From positions 1 to 64,000 of the forward strand of contig QXCR01000012.1 of NCBI GenBank assembly GCA_004380135.1: a stretch of 64,000 bases of DNA. Reading direction: 5' to 3'. Shown piece by piece: positions 31,674-44,025 of this stretch (position 1 is its first letter; each line of letters starts with the position of its first letter). The notes under the pieces were generated by a model. That model saw nothing but the letters and a program-made list of their open reading frames with translations. It did no database searches and was not told where the DNA came from. Source of the DNA: Stemphylium vesicarium (lineage: Eukaryota; Ascomycota; Dothideomycetes; Pleosporales; Pleosporaceae). The translations under genes were made by a program, and so were the position numbers.

Positions 31674-34600
31674 TTAGTTCATCTTATACTCGCTGCCACC
31701 GCCACACCAACATCGCCCTTCACCTTCTTTCTCCACGTGTATGACAAGATCCATACCGCGGTCTTTCAGAAATTGGTATGAGCGCTCGCGCACATCTTCG
31801 AGATCTGCGGCGCGGGAAGCGATGATATGGATCACCCCGAGGATGCGCCGGGATTTAGGCGCGTGATCGTGGTCGTGGTCATGGTCGTGGTGGTCATGAG
31901 AATGAGATTCCGAGTGTGAATGGCCATGGTCGTGACTGTGATCATGGCTATGGTCATGGCCGTCATGGTCGTGACTGCGGCTGTGGTCGTGCGAGTGGGA
32001 ATGGGAATGTCCGTGGCCATGGTCATCATGTGAATGATCATCATGCTTGTGTCCACCTCCACAGTCATGGCTATCCTTTGCATGAGCTTCCGCATGCGCA
32101 GCTCCTTCATCTTCAAGCCAAAACTTGGGTACGGCGTAACCCATCACGCCTCGCAGGGTACCCAATTCTCCCAAGGCATTCCTGATGCCATACTCGACGT
32201 CGTTGGATAGACTCAGCATTAGTCTCGCTCCACTAGACTTGACAAGCGGGATAGCAGAAAGGAAAATCAGAATGGCGATGATGCAGGAAGCGATAGGATC
32301 CCACCCAGACCAGCCGTAGTACTTGGTCAGGAGGGTTGAGATGATGACTGCGACGGAGCCAAGCGCATCGGCGAGAATATGGAGGAAGATTCCCTGCATG
32401 TTTTCGTTGTCATGCGAGTGTCCATGTCCATGATCATGACCGTGATCATGCCCATGGTCGTGTCCGTGCCCGTGATGAGCATGTCCAAAGGCAGTAAGAC
32501 CGACAATGTTGACCAAAAAGCCCAGTACACTGACGATCAAAAGTTCGTTCAAACGTTGAAGCTCGTGACCTTCCCACAGGCGCTCGAAGGCATCGAAGAT
32601 GATCTCCACACTAACGAGTCTGCATCGGGTTAGGATGTGTTTTGCGAAGGTGGATGAGGCAACTTACAGAAGGAATACACCGTTTGCGAAACCAGAAAGG
32701 GTATCGATTTTGCCATAACCGTAAGGGAACCGGGCATTTGGGCGCCATTTGCTCATGACTGCAGCGGCAAGACCTACTGCGAGACCAGCACAATCGAACA
32801 GCATATGGATACTATCCGTGAGCAATCCCAGCGAGCCGCTGACAAAGCCGTAAAAGAATTGAACCATCATGAAAGACAAGTTGAGTCTAGACATTATCCG
32901 TCAGTATGTTGATATCTCTGGCTTCTGGGCACGGTATCGAATGACTTACACGCCAAAGTATGCAATGCGCCGCGAATCTCTCTCGATCAACACACTATGT
33001 ATGATCGAACCCGGTGTCGAGCGCGCAATCAAGAAAGCCGATATTCTAGAGTGATTTCCATGAAGATGATGTTCATGCGCGTGGCCATGGTCATGGCCAT
33101 GTGCGTGCTTACGGCCCGCATCTGCGTGGTCGTGAGAATGCGGTACAGGCGAACGGGTGTCAAAAGAAACCGCCCCAATAAGCAGTACACACGCCCAGGG
33201 GAATGCGATGTTTAAATGACCTCCGTGTTCCAAAAAACTGAAAACGAAGATCATAATACCACTCAACTTTACACCGACTTGGTTTTGAGTCCGTAATGAT
33301 GCTGGAAGGGAGAAGTAGACGAGCGCCGCCGCTGATGCAATTGACAAGGTTGAAAATCCCAAGGCATACTGAGATGGAGAGAAAATCGCAGAAGAAGAAA
33401 GAAACGAGTATACAATAGTGGCAAGAAGAAGACCAAGACCAGATACAATTGTGAAGAGTTGGTTTTCGGCGCTGTTGATCAGTGGCGATGAAGGCTTTGG
33501 CAGCGAAGCGCGTGAAGATGTTTGACTCATGTACGAGCCTTGGCTGGTCATGATAGACCTACCAGCCGTAGGCAGCGGCGGCGGGACAAGGAACATCGAG
33601 ACCAACAGAGCCGCATAGCCAAAAAGGCTGGTTGTAGTGTTTCCAGAGGTCATGACGTCGGCCGTCATGGCTAGGAAAAGCGCGCCACATGTGATTTTGC
33701 GCGTTCTCAATGTCCGCCGAGCATCGTCCCAAGGTGTGTGCTTGCCTGGTTTTTTATCCAGAGCCCCGATTCCGGCTGCCACCGCAATTAACACCACAAG
33801 CGCTGTCTTTGCGCCCCCGAGTTGCAGAGACGCATAGAAAGGCAATAAGACGCTGGCCGCATTGGTTGCAATGCTTTTAGGTGCATTGTGGGTATTGAAT
33901 GTGTCCTTTGTTTCTTTCCGCCTGTCCAGGGGCTGTAAACTGGAGTTGACCTTGGCTACTATGCCGACCAGCAGTAATGTTGCCGAAGAAAGAGCTAGCG
34001 CATGGAGCAATGATGCGCCGGTTGTCGCATTTACAGAGTCGGATACGGACACACTTTCTGCTACGGCTTCTGAAAGGGACGAGGAGGATTCCGCAGGCTG
34101 GCCAGTACCGCCGGGGTATGCCAGTGCGGCGAAGAAATATGGGAGAGGTATGAGGAGCGCGGTAAGGGCTTCGGGGAGTTCTAGCCATGATCTACACCGT
34201 GTCAGTGAATTCCTGTAGGGGTATATAAAGGACTATTCTTACGACGACATAGGAGACGAAGGCGCGGGCGAGTGCACATGTGGTGGTGCCTCATCTATCG
34301 GTGATACTGGCGAGAAGCCGTACTTGCCGATTACAGGTGTCTTCTTGGGCGATGAGCGGCCCATGTCAGATTCTCTCTTTCTGCCTTTGGACCTGCCAAT
34401 GCTGCCGTTGGAGAATGGCTTCAACGTGTATGTCGAATCGTTCGAACCCGATCTCTCATGTCCATGGTTGTGCTCATGAGCACTCGCATTGTACTCGGCG
34501 TAGGGCGAGCGTACCGCGCCGTACAATTGTCCGTTTCCGTTCATCTCCGACCGATTGTGACGGTGGCCGTGCTCTCGCGCAGGCGATGCGCCGTTCATGG

Positions 34601-34706
34601 CTTCGTTGGACAAGGGCGATGGCTCGGGCGTGTATTGTGATCGTGAGCGTCCATGGCTGTGCACGTGTGAGGTTGAGGCGGCGGGCAAGGCATACGTCGA
34701 CGCCAT
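31674..34706 (-). CDS. MSC2: Zinc transporter of the CDF family, Msc2-type (ER/secretory pathway)
   Basis: Exons 34706-34243, 34191-32950, 32886-32668 and 32619-31674 join in phase to 956 residues; introns are 51, 63 and 48 nt. A long N-terminal tail with His clusters (HVHSHGRSRS, EHGHRHNRS) precedes extra membrane helices, as in yeast Msc2 and ZnT5. The CDF core has DSIHMLFD in TM2 and HILAD in TM5, giving the HxxxD zinc sites. The loop between TM4 and TM5 has repeated GHDH units, and a second, very large His/Asp-rich block (HSHDHSRSHDHDGHDHSHDH type) lies in the cytosolic C-terminal domain. The ATG at 34706 is the first in frame. It imports zinc into the ER/Golgi, probably with a Zrg17-like partner. 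Shares a 429-bp divergent promoter with ALG1. Confidence 0.93.
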
Positions 34707-35135
34707 TTGCAAAGACGGCGTTCAGTCGTCGGCGGCCTGGGGCAAGATTGGTGATGGGCTTGACTCGGTGAAATGCAATCGGGCAAGTGGGGTCCCTAAT
34801 CGCCGGCGGAGAATTGGTGATCAATTACGTCGACACGTCAGTAGCTGAAACATGGAAGACGGTGAAAAAGCAATGCGCGGGGTGCGAAAAGGACAGCGAC
34901 GAGGCTACGCAGCGCTTTGTGTCTTGTGGTTTCGATAGCGGCGCGTCCTAGCACTATCTACTTTCAGGGGTCTTACAGATTGACATGACTGTCATCAGCC
35001 GCCTTCCCCTTTTGGTCCTGCCCCGGTCCCGACCTCCGCAATTCGCGCCGTGCCTGATCCTTGGCGGAGACGCGCGCCGCGCCAACGTTTTCCGCCCGAG
35101 CCCTGCAATTGGACGACACGTACACAACTTCAAAA
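34707..35135. promoter_or_regulatory. Divergent promoter MSC2/ALG1
   Basis: 429 bp between the two start codons, no gene inside. Both products act in the endoplasmic reticulum (zinc supply and N-glycan assembly), so shared control is plausible; no specific site is recognised. Confidence 0.5.
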
Positions 35136-36663
35136 ATGTTTCGAGACGACACTACCGTAGACAAGTACGGCGGCCTGTTCCCCGTCGTGCTGAGTCTCGT
35201 TCTTGTGCTGTCGTCGCTCTTTACGCTTTTACTAGTGACACTGCCGAGGCAGTATGATCCATACAAGGATAAGCCGCTGAGGGTTGTGGATGAAAATGGA
35301 AAAGATATCAAGATGAAGACAAAAGATGGAAAGGATCCTGTGCAATGGAAGCAAGGGCGATCGGTGCAGGTTGTGGTGTTGGGGGATATCGGACGGTCAC
35401 CCCGCATGCAATATCACGCACTGAGTATCGCCAAACACGGCGGAAAGGTGTATCTCATCGGTTACCAAGGTGAGTACCCTCTACTGTAATACCATCTTTC
35501 ATATGACTAATCTCACTATAGAGTCTGACATACATCCGGATATCCTTTCAAACCCGCTGATCAAGATCGTCCCACTCTCGCCAGCACCGAACTTTTTGCG
35601 TTCCAGCAGCAAACTTCTCTTCCCCGTCATTGCGCCACTCAAAGTCATCTGGCAAGTATGGTCACTGTACAGTGCACTAGGCTACCGTTCCAAGCCCACG
35701 AGGTGGACTCTTGTGCAGAACCCACCCTCAATACCGACTCTCGCCGTTGCCAGTCTGGTATGCTTCCTACGACGCACTGATCTTGTCATCGATTGGCACA
35801 ATTTCGGCTACACGATTCTAGCCATGAAGCTAGGCGACACCCATCCTCTTGTCAGAATATCAGAAAAGTACGAGAAAGTCTTCGCCAAAGCCGCTGCCCA
35901 CCACATCACCGTGACCGACGCCATGGCCCGCGTCCTCAAAGTCGACTATGGCGTAACCGCGCAAGCCCTGCATGACCGACCCGCATCCACCTTCCAGCCG
36001 ATCCCCTTCGAACAGCGAGAAGAGTTCCTCAAACGCTTGCCAGAAACAGCCGAGTACTCCCAAGAGCTCTCGCCCGACTCCAAGACGCCCTGGAAACTCA
36101 TCGTGAGCGCCACTTCCTGGACAGCAGACGAAGATTTCTCTCTCCTGTTATCCGCCCTCGTCGCCTACTCCGCCGAATGCACGTCCAAGACCCACCTGCC
36201 TAAAATCCTTGCCATTATTACGGGCAAAGGACCTCAGAGGGAATACTACCTGAACAAAATCAGAGAGTTGAACCAGCAAAAGAAATTGCTCAATGTCGTT
36301 ATCAAAACCGCATGGCTCACACATTCCGACTACGCTCTTCTTCTCGCTTCAGCTGATCTCGGAGTCTCCCTTCATACATCATCCTCCGGTGTCGACCTCC
36401 CCATGAAGGTCGTCGACATGTTTGGTGCGGGACTGCCAGTCGTCGGCTGGGGCAAGTTCGAGGCCTGGCCTGAACTAGTCAAGCAGGGTGTAAATGGCCT
36501 GGGTTTCCAGAGTTCGGAGGAGCTCACGCTACATCTCGCCACCTTCTTCGGTAGCGACACAAGGCTGAGAGAAACGCTGAAAGAAGGTGCACTGAAGGAG
36601 AGTGAGCATAGATGGGACGAAGAATGGGATAGTGTAGGTGGAAAACTTTTCAAGTTGATTTAA
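35136..36663 (+). CDS. ALG1: ALG1 beta-1,4-mannosyltransferase of the dolichol pathway
   Basis: Exons 35136-35469 and 35522-36663 give 491 residues (intron 52 nt). The N-terminus has a single membrane anchor ([18 protein letters not shown], residues 17-34), then [26 protein letters not shown], the opening of the family. Other landmarks are [56 protein letters not shown] and the GT-B donor site [22 protein letters not shown]. It adds the first mannose to GlcNAc2-PP-dolichol on the cytosolic face of the ER (GT33). The ATG at 35136 is preceded by CTTCAAAA; an open frame upstream has no ATG. Confidence 0.95.
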
Positions 36664-36869
36664 GTAGTTAAAACTCGTTGAAAGTGTAAAAAAAAATCCA
36701 AAGCCAAATATTGTGTCGAAGATCATGAATGTGCACGAGAAACTATGAAACCTGAATGAGCAGTAAATGTTACTGCGATGTGAACTGATGGTAAACCACG
36801 CCATGCTTAGTGAACATCCTTCCCTGTTGTCTCTTTCCCCTTCCCTTTACCGTCCGCTCCCCGCTATGA

Positions 36870-38075
36870 CTATCGCTCCTGATAAGCAGATCCCGCTTCT
36901 ATCCAATAAAGCGGCACCCTATTCCTCTCCCGCTCTCCATATGCGCCAGTCTTCGAACTCATACTACCGATCCACTGTTCCTTCTCCTCCAACTCGACCA
37001 CAGGCGAAGCCGGCGGCCTAGTATATTTATGCGTAGGAGTGGGATCCAACATCCACACCGCCCTCGCAGTCATCTCATCCGTAGTCTCTGTATGCCTCAA
37101 ATAGCGCCTGCGGCCCCACGTCACAGTCTTCAGCTCCCGCATGAGAGCCCGCTGGTTCTGAAACGTCATTAGCAGTCCCGCGGAAATCTGCTGCTTCTTC
37201 AGTTTGCTGGCTGAGTATTTCGTCGGGCTGAGGTAGCTCCAGGGTGAGGAGGAGTTGTACAGGTTGGGATAGTTCTGGGCTTCGGATTCGATGTAGGCTA
37301 TCCATCGTACGCTTAGCGCGATGCGTTCAGACATGCCCGAGTAGATGTTGCCAATGCGGCATTGCAAGGCAGGCAAATTGGCTTCGTAAGATTTCATGTA
37401 TGTGAACTTTTCGCATTCGTGCATGAAATTGGCTTCCGAGGTTTGTGGAGGTTGCGCACCTGGTTCGTTGTAGTACCAGTAGATGGTGCTGAGGTTTTCG
37501 TATAACATGATGTTGAACGCCTCGATGGCGGACAACGATTCGTACGTTTTGTAAAAGTTCTCCATCTCTTCAAAACAACCATCGACCCTCCATTCCCCGA
37601 TTGGTGCATAGGCTCGTGGATTTGAGCTAGAACTAGATGGACTGGTTGGGTCTGGGGACGGGGTTCTGACGAAGGGGGCTACAGTGGGTGCTGGAGCCCA
37701 GGCTGAAGCTGACTCATCCGTTGCTGGTTCGAAACTCGGTGCTGACCATGATCCGGCTTCGGCATCAGAGGGCTGACACGGCCTGGTGAAGAAGTCCAAG
37801 AGCCTCGGTCTTGGTGGTAACTCTAGATTCGGCTTCCCGAAAGCTCTATCGACAGCTTCTTCGATCATCTCTTTCGTCGGAGCCCCATGCCCATGGTTCG
37901 CTACATCGAGTGTCTCTTGCCTTCGCAAGACTCCATAGACCCTAGCCAAATCTACTGCCGTCCATGTATTCGCAGGAACCGAACTAGCAGTCTGAGGGCT
38001 AGCCGCGGCTTCTCCCATCTCGGCATTGGCAGCTTCCTCGCGTCGGCGGGCAACGAGCCAGTGGTCTTCCCTCAT
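36870..38075 (-). CDS. Conserved fungal protein of unknown function, 401 residues
   Basis: Intronless frame from ATG 38075 with good coding composition. The first third is disordered and Ser/Pro-rich (AWAPAPTVAPFVRTPSPDPTS). The second half is helical and rich in Tyr/Trp (FYKTYESLSAIEAFNIMLYENLSTIYWYYNEPG; CRIGNIYSGMSERIALSVRWIAYIESEAQNYPNLY; ISAGLLMTFQNQRALMRELKTV). There is no signal peptide or membrane segment. I do not recognise a family; the helical half could be a protein-interaction domain. It converges with ALG1, whose stop is about 200 bp away. Confidence 0.75.
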   Translation of the reverse strand: MREDHWLVARRREEAANAEMGEAAASPQTASSVPANTWTAVDLARVYGVLRRQETLDVANHGHGAPTKEMIEEAVDRAFGKPNLELPPRPRLLDFFTRPCQPSDAEAGSWSAPSFEPATDESASAWAPAPTVAPFVRTPSPDPTSPSSSSSNPRAYAPIGEWRVDGCFEEMENFYKTYESLSAIEAFNIMLYENLSTIYWYYNEPGAQPPQTSEANFMHECEKFTYMKSYEANLPALQCRIGNIYSGMSERIALSVRWIAYIESEAQNYPNLYNSSSPWSYLSPTKYSASKLKKQQISAGLLMTFQNQRALMRELKTVTWGRRRYLRHTETTDEMTARAVWMLDPTPTHKYTRPPASPVVELEEKEQWIGSMSSKTGAYGERERNRVPLYWIEAGSAYQER

Positions 38076-40779
38076 AGTCGTCTTGATTATTTGAAAAGTA
38101 CCTCGTTGACGAGGTTATTACAAAATTCGCGCTTCCTCCAACGCAGACTGGCTGTCTAAGTAAGGACACGAACTGCTTGGAACGGGGAAAATAGCACGCA
38201 CCCAAAACGCCCCGGTACTAATTGTAAAAGTGATAACAAGAATCGAAAGCAAACAAAAGATTGGTGTACGGAAAGAGGTGTCTGTTCCAGTGAAGAAGTG
38301 ATATAAATAATTTGTAGCGAGTTTTGACGATACTACAAGACTCTACCAAAGTTTTGTGCGGGCCTCGAATATATCGGTACTGGCGTCGCATATCTCCACT
38401 ACATGTCCGTCCTATCCATGGACACCGGGCTATAATGGAAGTACGAGAGCCTGTCAGGCAGTAATCCAGCGAGGCGGCGACCCATAGTCTGGCGGGTTTC
38501 AAAGATGTTGAGATGGGAGACCTGCGCCACCTGGCTTGTGCGAAAAAATGGTTTCCTAGATGCAGAGAGATTGTATCGAAACCGACCAATACCTCGAGAC
38601 ACATTAGCAAGACGAGCAAAATGGCACGACTGGCATGCGCTCCCCATACCCAGTTGCGAAACCATACACCGTAGAGAGAAAGGTGCGATGCTAATGTACT
38701 AGGAGGTGATTCGGGGTGGACAATATACTGATGACGAAACAGCAGATAGTGTCTGCTCTCCGCCATGGTAACTGAGATATCAGCAAGGCTCTCGAGCACA
38801 CAGATTCCGGGTTTTCACTGTGCGATGGGGCGGTCTAGGCTACGGCCATGATCGGTTCAGCTGCTCGTAGTGCGAGAGACAACTATCTGGTCCAACGAGG
38901 CATGTCGAACATAAGAAGCAGCCCTAGAGAGATGGGGTCAAGGGACGCGCGACCGCGCTTTGATCGTGTGAGTGGGCATTCGAGCGGTGTGGGTAAGAAA
39001 GGACGATGAGGTTCCGCCGGTCAATCGTACGTGCGGCCTCTCGACTCAATCCGTCGCAGCCTATCGCCGGCCATACGATTGTAAAGCGTTGTGGTGAGTA
39101 ATAGCTCGTCCACCTTGAGGCCTATTCCAACACAGCCTTTGTTCTCCACAGCCTCCCCGTGACCATGTACCTGTGGCTCAAGAATTTTCGCACGTCCAAC
39201 TAACTCCTCAGCCACGGACACCACGCAAGATCCAAGACTTTTCTCCCCAGCGTGTCACTTTAGAACAAAACAAGAAAAAGACGATCCCTTGGCAGGACAA
39301 AAATCCACGTAACTTCATACCATCAAGCTCTTTCTAGCTCTTACACTCATCGGTCCGCGAGGCTGGCGCCAGATCAACCGGTCTGGGCAGGGCTGTGCAG
39401 AGAAGAACGGGTCTTGGCACGGTTGAACAGAGAAGCAGGTATGTAGGTACTCATGTCACATCTGTTCCGGCATCTCGAATGAGCCGTCGGGCACATACGT
39501 GTGATGCGCATACGATGCATATACCCGTTCCTACGGCAGGTGGAGCGCAAGGTGAAAAGCGAAAGCGAGCCAGTGTATCAGCAGTTTACGACCTGAGTAA
39601 GCGACTCAGTTTCCGTTTCTTACCGGCAGGAATCGGACTGACTCGTTAAAGCGAACATGCATGCAGCATTGTGACTTCATTTCTCCTTCGACGATCCTAC
39701 GTCGTGCCCGCTCGGTACAAGTGTTCCGATACAACAACACTAGTCCGACCCCACACCTCCACTACACAACTCGCGATGGAGTTAAGCAGGACGCAAGTTT
39801 CCGTTCCTGTGCTGTTAGGGCGCAGCCTTGCACTGCCTGCTGGAACGCGCGTAGCAAAAGGGCCAGCCAGCGTGACAACGCACCAAAGTCGCGAGACAAG
39901 TCTCGAAGCGAATGGGTGATTTGCGCCGCATTCCTGTTTCGCAGTCTTGGCACACTCCCTGTCGTCGTCAAATCTCTGCTCCCCAAGGCTAAAGGCTCAG
40001 GGCTCCCGTCACGATTGGCTGGAGTGGGGTCAAACCAAGCTTCATGCTTTGAGGATCCGGGGGGAAAGCTTGGCTATGCCTTCTCTCCACGCGTCTCTTG
40101 ACGAGAAAGAGACGCTCAACAAACATGTCCTGCAGGTCCAGGCTCGCGGCGTTCTCTTGGAATATGTTGATCATCGGAAAAGGATTGCATGTCTACGTCT
40201 CCCTCCCGAGGCGGTGTTGTGTGCTAAGAAAGCAAGTGGTGCAGCTGTGGGAACAACAACAGACAGCGTGTGGTAAAATTAGGTCGTCATCCGCACGCCC
40301 CGGACCTAAGAAGTAGCGCCGTGCCAAGCCCCCAGCATCGAGGGAGGTTTCGTTCCGCTACGCAATGGCCGCTTCGACACATGTATTCCCGCACCGCATG
40401 GAGAAGACTGGAGTGCGCGATCCGTAGTTTACCGATGACGGGCCGATGAAAGCGGGGGGAGAAGGAAAAAGGTGTTTGCTTTGCCATGCTGTTAGTCGTC
40501 ATCAGCGTGATGTCAGTGCCCACCCTAAGCCCTTCCCCCTGGTACCTTGTGTAGTGGGCTACAGTGGAGCATGGATTAATGATTGCGGATCGGAGACCTG
40601 CTTGCCGGATAGGGAAAGTGAGCACGCGAGCAGGTCGGACGGGTTTGGGTGTATATAAGTCTCGTTCATCGTCCACCCCAGATCGAGCTTTACAGAACAA
40701 GCAAACAGTACATAATACAATTCAATCGTTTTCTTTCATACCAAACACCCGATTCATCCAACCAACATCCACAGCCACA
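38076..40779. other. Large gap of 2.7 kb without a recognised gene; 5' flank of GPI gene
   Basis: Several medium frames (for example 38218-38799 minus, 39661-40101 plus) lack motifs, codon bias or splice chaining. The last 130 bp form a TATA-type promoter and leader for the gene at 40780. Confidence 0.45.
40652..40659 (+). promoter_or_regulatory. TATA box of the GPI-anchored protein gene
   Basis: TATATAAG lies 128 bp before the ATG at 40780, with an AC-rich leader ending ACAGCCACAATG. Such a core promoter fits the strongly expressed, C-rich codon usage of the gene. Confidence 0.6.
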
Positions 40780-41469
40780 ATGCACTACCAGACCATCGCC
40801 CTCGCTTTCGCCCTCTCGGCCGTTGGCCTCGCTCAGGATGTAGACCGCGATGATATCCCGCAGCAGTGTGTGGACATCTGCCAGCCCATCGTCACATTGA
40901 CCCAGAACTGCGATAACTCCACCAGTAAGTTATCATCTTTGACTGTAGCAAGGCTTCTGTTGTCATTGTGACACAAGTGACTAATAGATTCCTTTCACAG
41001 ACGACGACAACGACATTGCCGAGCGCCAGTGTGTCTGCAACGGCCAAAACGCAGGCACCATCGTACCCCTATGCGCATCTTGCATTACTCAGAACGGCGG
41101 TGAACTCGACAATGGTATGGCAGTCTCCTCTTTGGTATCTCCAGCCTAACTAACTCGCTTCGTCTAGATGTCAGTGACCTTGTCCGCGAGTGCTCATTCA
41201 GCTCTACCTCGTACGCGCCATCTGCTGCGTCGACAGCTCTCGCTTCTGGAGCCTCCGCCACACCAACTGGAAGCATGAACTCGGCCATGACTACCGGCAG
41301 CATGACTGGCAGCATGACCACCGGTACCGGTGCTGCTGCCACCGGCGGTTCCACCACTCAGACCGGTAACAACGCCCAACAGACCTCCGATAACGCCGCC
41401 GCCGCGCCTACCATGGCCATGGCCGCCGCCGCCGGTGGTCTTCTTGGCTTCGCTGGACTCATCTTGTAG
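40780..41469 (+). CDS. GPI-anchored cysteine-rich surface protein
   Basis: Exons 40780-40924, 41001-41114 and 41168-41469 give 186 residues. Signal peptide MHYQTIALAFALSAVGLA is followed by an eight-cysteine domain (QCVDIC, NCD, QCVCN, LCASC, REC), then a Ser/Thr/Gly/Ala linker with repeated TGSM/TGS units for O-mannosylation, and a hydrophobic tail AMAAAAGGLLGFAGLIL behind small residues: a GPI attachment signal. Eight cysteines with CxC and CxxC pairs recall CFEM-type and CAP22-like wall proteins, but the spacing is not the canonical CFEM. Expected on the plasma membrane or wall. Confidence 0.85.
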
Positions 41470-42127
41470 ATTGAGTCGTTAGTGATTGACGGGGGAGCGA
41501 CATATATCCAAGGGACACATGGAGTTATTACGAGATTTAAAGTTAGAAAGGGATGAGGACAGTTGGATATAGATTCAAAGGAACACATAATTGGATTGGT
41601 ATCTTTTACTCGCGTCGCTATGCTCAAACACTATGCTATGCTATTAGAAACTGAAATCAAACAGAAAAATCGCTAATGCTAGATGCCGGAAACATGAATG
41701 GATGAATACGTCAAAGGGACATTCATCAATGCTAGGTGCTCGATACATGAATGCGTAATGCGGGCTGTGCCATGTGAAATGAGAGTTTCAAAATGCCAAG
41801 AAGCAATGAGCGGAGAGGAGGCACCAAGGCCGTAGTAGTACCGATCCGGCGGTGGGCAAAAGGTCGTGTTTGTAGGGCCGATGGAAGGCCTCTCCAGCAA
41901 GCATGCTTGGCAAGTCTATTTCAGACACACAACGTCTCATAGCAGTCTTGCAACAAGCGCTGCTGAAGAGGTCCAGAACAGTTAGAGTGGAATTGGAACT
42001 TGATGCGTTCAGGTGGTGCACTCTTGATGTGGCCTGGATGTCCTTGTGGCGAGGCGTGGATTGCCGAGATGGTGGCTTGGTGATGATGTAGGCTTCAGGG
42101 ACGTCGGGCTTATAGGACCATGTCCGG
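41470..42127. other. Gap between GPI gene and patatin-like gene
   Basis: Convergent 3' regions. No gene seen. CATGAATG and CTAGATG/CTAGGTG words recur around 41675-41760, suggesting a short local duplication. Confidence 0.45.
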
Positions 42128-44025
42128 TCATTTTCCGTTGGGTGTGATCGGACGCGATCCTGATAGGAGACCCCGAGATCCCCGAGACCCCTTTCTTGAT
42201 TGTGGCTGCACTGGCTGCATCTTCGCGTCCTCTGGCTTCAACTCACCAGTGAGCCATTGACCCATGTGCGTCTGCCATCTCTTGAGATCTTCGGCTTTGG
42301 TAGCTTCTCTAAGCCTCCTGTGCCGTACTAGTCTTTCTGCTACCTGTTGAAGAACAATTCTAGGAGGCTGGTATTCGGTGAGGTTTCCTGGACTTGCGAT
42401 CGAGTCTCTTCGAAGATAAGCTCTTGTCGCTTCTTCCATGGTCGAAAGCGTCTTGCCCCCAGGCACCTCTTTCCTTTCGTGGGTTTCAGGATTTGTCCAA
42501 GCCCCCTTTTCCCAATGGTCGAGCGGAAGACCCTCCAGCCCTTTATCGACGTTGAGACGCTTATACCAGCGGTGTTCTCCTTTGGCTATTGTGCGCATCA
42601 TCTTGTGGCGGTCCTCTCCTTCCGTGTACTTGATCAAGAGGTTCTTGAACACAGCCAACTTCTCGCTCCATTTTTGAAGTGCTTTGACTTTACCCAATGG
42701 CCCAGGCCAAGCTGTAGCGAAGCCATCATTGGTGGTGTCTGGTCGACCGGTTCCGATTGAGAGCAGCAGTCCTGGCTCCTTATCATCCCCTCTTAGTGAA
42801 GCATGCTCACTGTAAGCAGCGTATGAGGGATTATTCTCTCGAATTCCACCGTCTTTGAAATTCTTCTTCTCGTTGGCCAGCTCGACGGTGAGCATCTCGA
42901 AATAGAATGGAGCAGCAGATGTCGCCCGCGTAACTTGCCAGATCTTCATCTTATCGGCACCAGTGTTGTAGGGTGTCACCCATGGAGGAGCAACGCCGGG
43001 GTCATATTGATGGTTGTAGGATCGAAGGAGGTAGGCTTCGTCGATTTGGCCTGAGTGAATTGCCGTCAAACAGATCCTAGCATCTGTTAGCATCCGTGAA
43101 CGTAGCCTGACGCATGCAGACAGGGGGATGGACTGGGAAAGACTCACGATTGACATATGCGCGGTATTGGCTTGACGTGGGTAGATGGAGCTCCGCTACC
43201 CCATGTAGTTGCACTTCGAAGGGAGCCAATTCCTGAGGTCTCCATGGACGCTTGCTCTTCCTCCTCGAAGCGCCAAGGATGCCAGTCATCTCCGGTACAG
43301 CTCTCATGCTCCTTACAATACTGCCTTACGATGTCTTGGACTGCCTTCTCTAGCGGCCTGTGATGATACTTGGTAGCCAAGGGCAGGACGTTCCTCCTGT
43401 GTCCAAACAGCTCATGCCCTACTTTCCGGTATATATCAAGGCACTGCGGCACGGTCATGCGTAGCCTAGCTAGCATGACGGATATGAGGCCACCGGTGCT
43501 TGTACCGTATATGTAGTCGAAGTAATGGCATGGGAGCAGCTCATCCTCGTCGAATTCGCTGCGTTCGCTTCCGGGCACGGGGCCTTCTTCTTGTTGTAAT
43601 CGACGTTCGCATATGGCGACTTCATGCATCAACTGTTGTATGATGATAAGACTCGAGTAGCCACGTATGCCTCCACCATCTGTGTAGAAATATCAGCATG
43701 GTTCTATTGTCTATCTGTGTATGTCCGGCAGCGTATTGCCATGTAGACCAGTCCGCGATAAATGGGCGCGCAACTCCTCCTTGGGCGCACACCACAGCAG
43801 GGATGCACCTAGAATAGAGGTTGCAACTTGTCTGGCGGTGTATTGCGCGCATCTCTCGCCCATGGTATGCGCTACCCATCTCCGCTGGACCCTTCCCCAC
43901 ATCTGCACGGAAAACCAACTTGACTTACCTAGCGTAAGGATGAGGTCTTCCCAGCAGTTCTCTGTAGTTACGTTCATCTTCCAGGTCTCTCCAGTCTTAT
44001 CGTCCTGCGTCGCACTGGTTCCCAT
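42128..44025 (-). CDS. Patatin-like phospholipase
   Basis: Exons 44025-43929, 43679-43148 and 43076-42128 join in phase to 525 residues. The first intron is unusually long for this window (249 nt); the second (71 nt) has branch GCTAAC and acceptor GCTAG. The catalytic dyad is in place: oxyanion-hole DGGGIRGYSS directly after intron 1, nucleophile GTSTGG, and KDGGIRENNP with the catalytic Asp. Other family marks are MLARLRMTVPQCLDIYRKVG and KIWQVTRATSAAPFYFE. It should hydrolyse acyl esters of phospholipids or neutral lipids at membranes. In fungi some patatins are partners of NLR-type receptors; this one is a free-standing enzyme without NB-ARC or TPR parts. An alternative ATG lies 51 bp upstream at 44076. 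Confidence 0.9.

Noticed and set aside
38218..38799. 193-codon minus-strand frame with two hydrophobic stretches
   Set aside because: No homology, poor codon composition, overlapping frames in both strands; more likely a 3' region.
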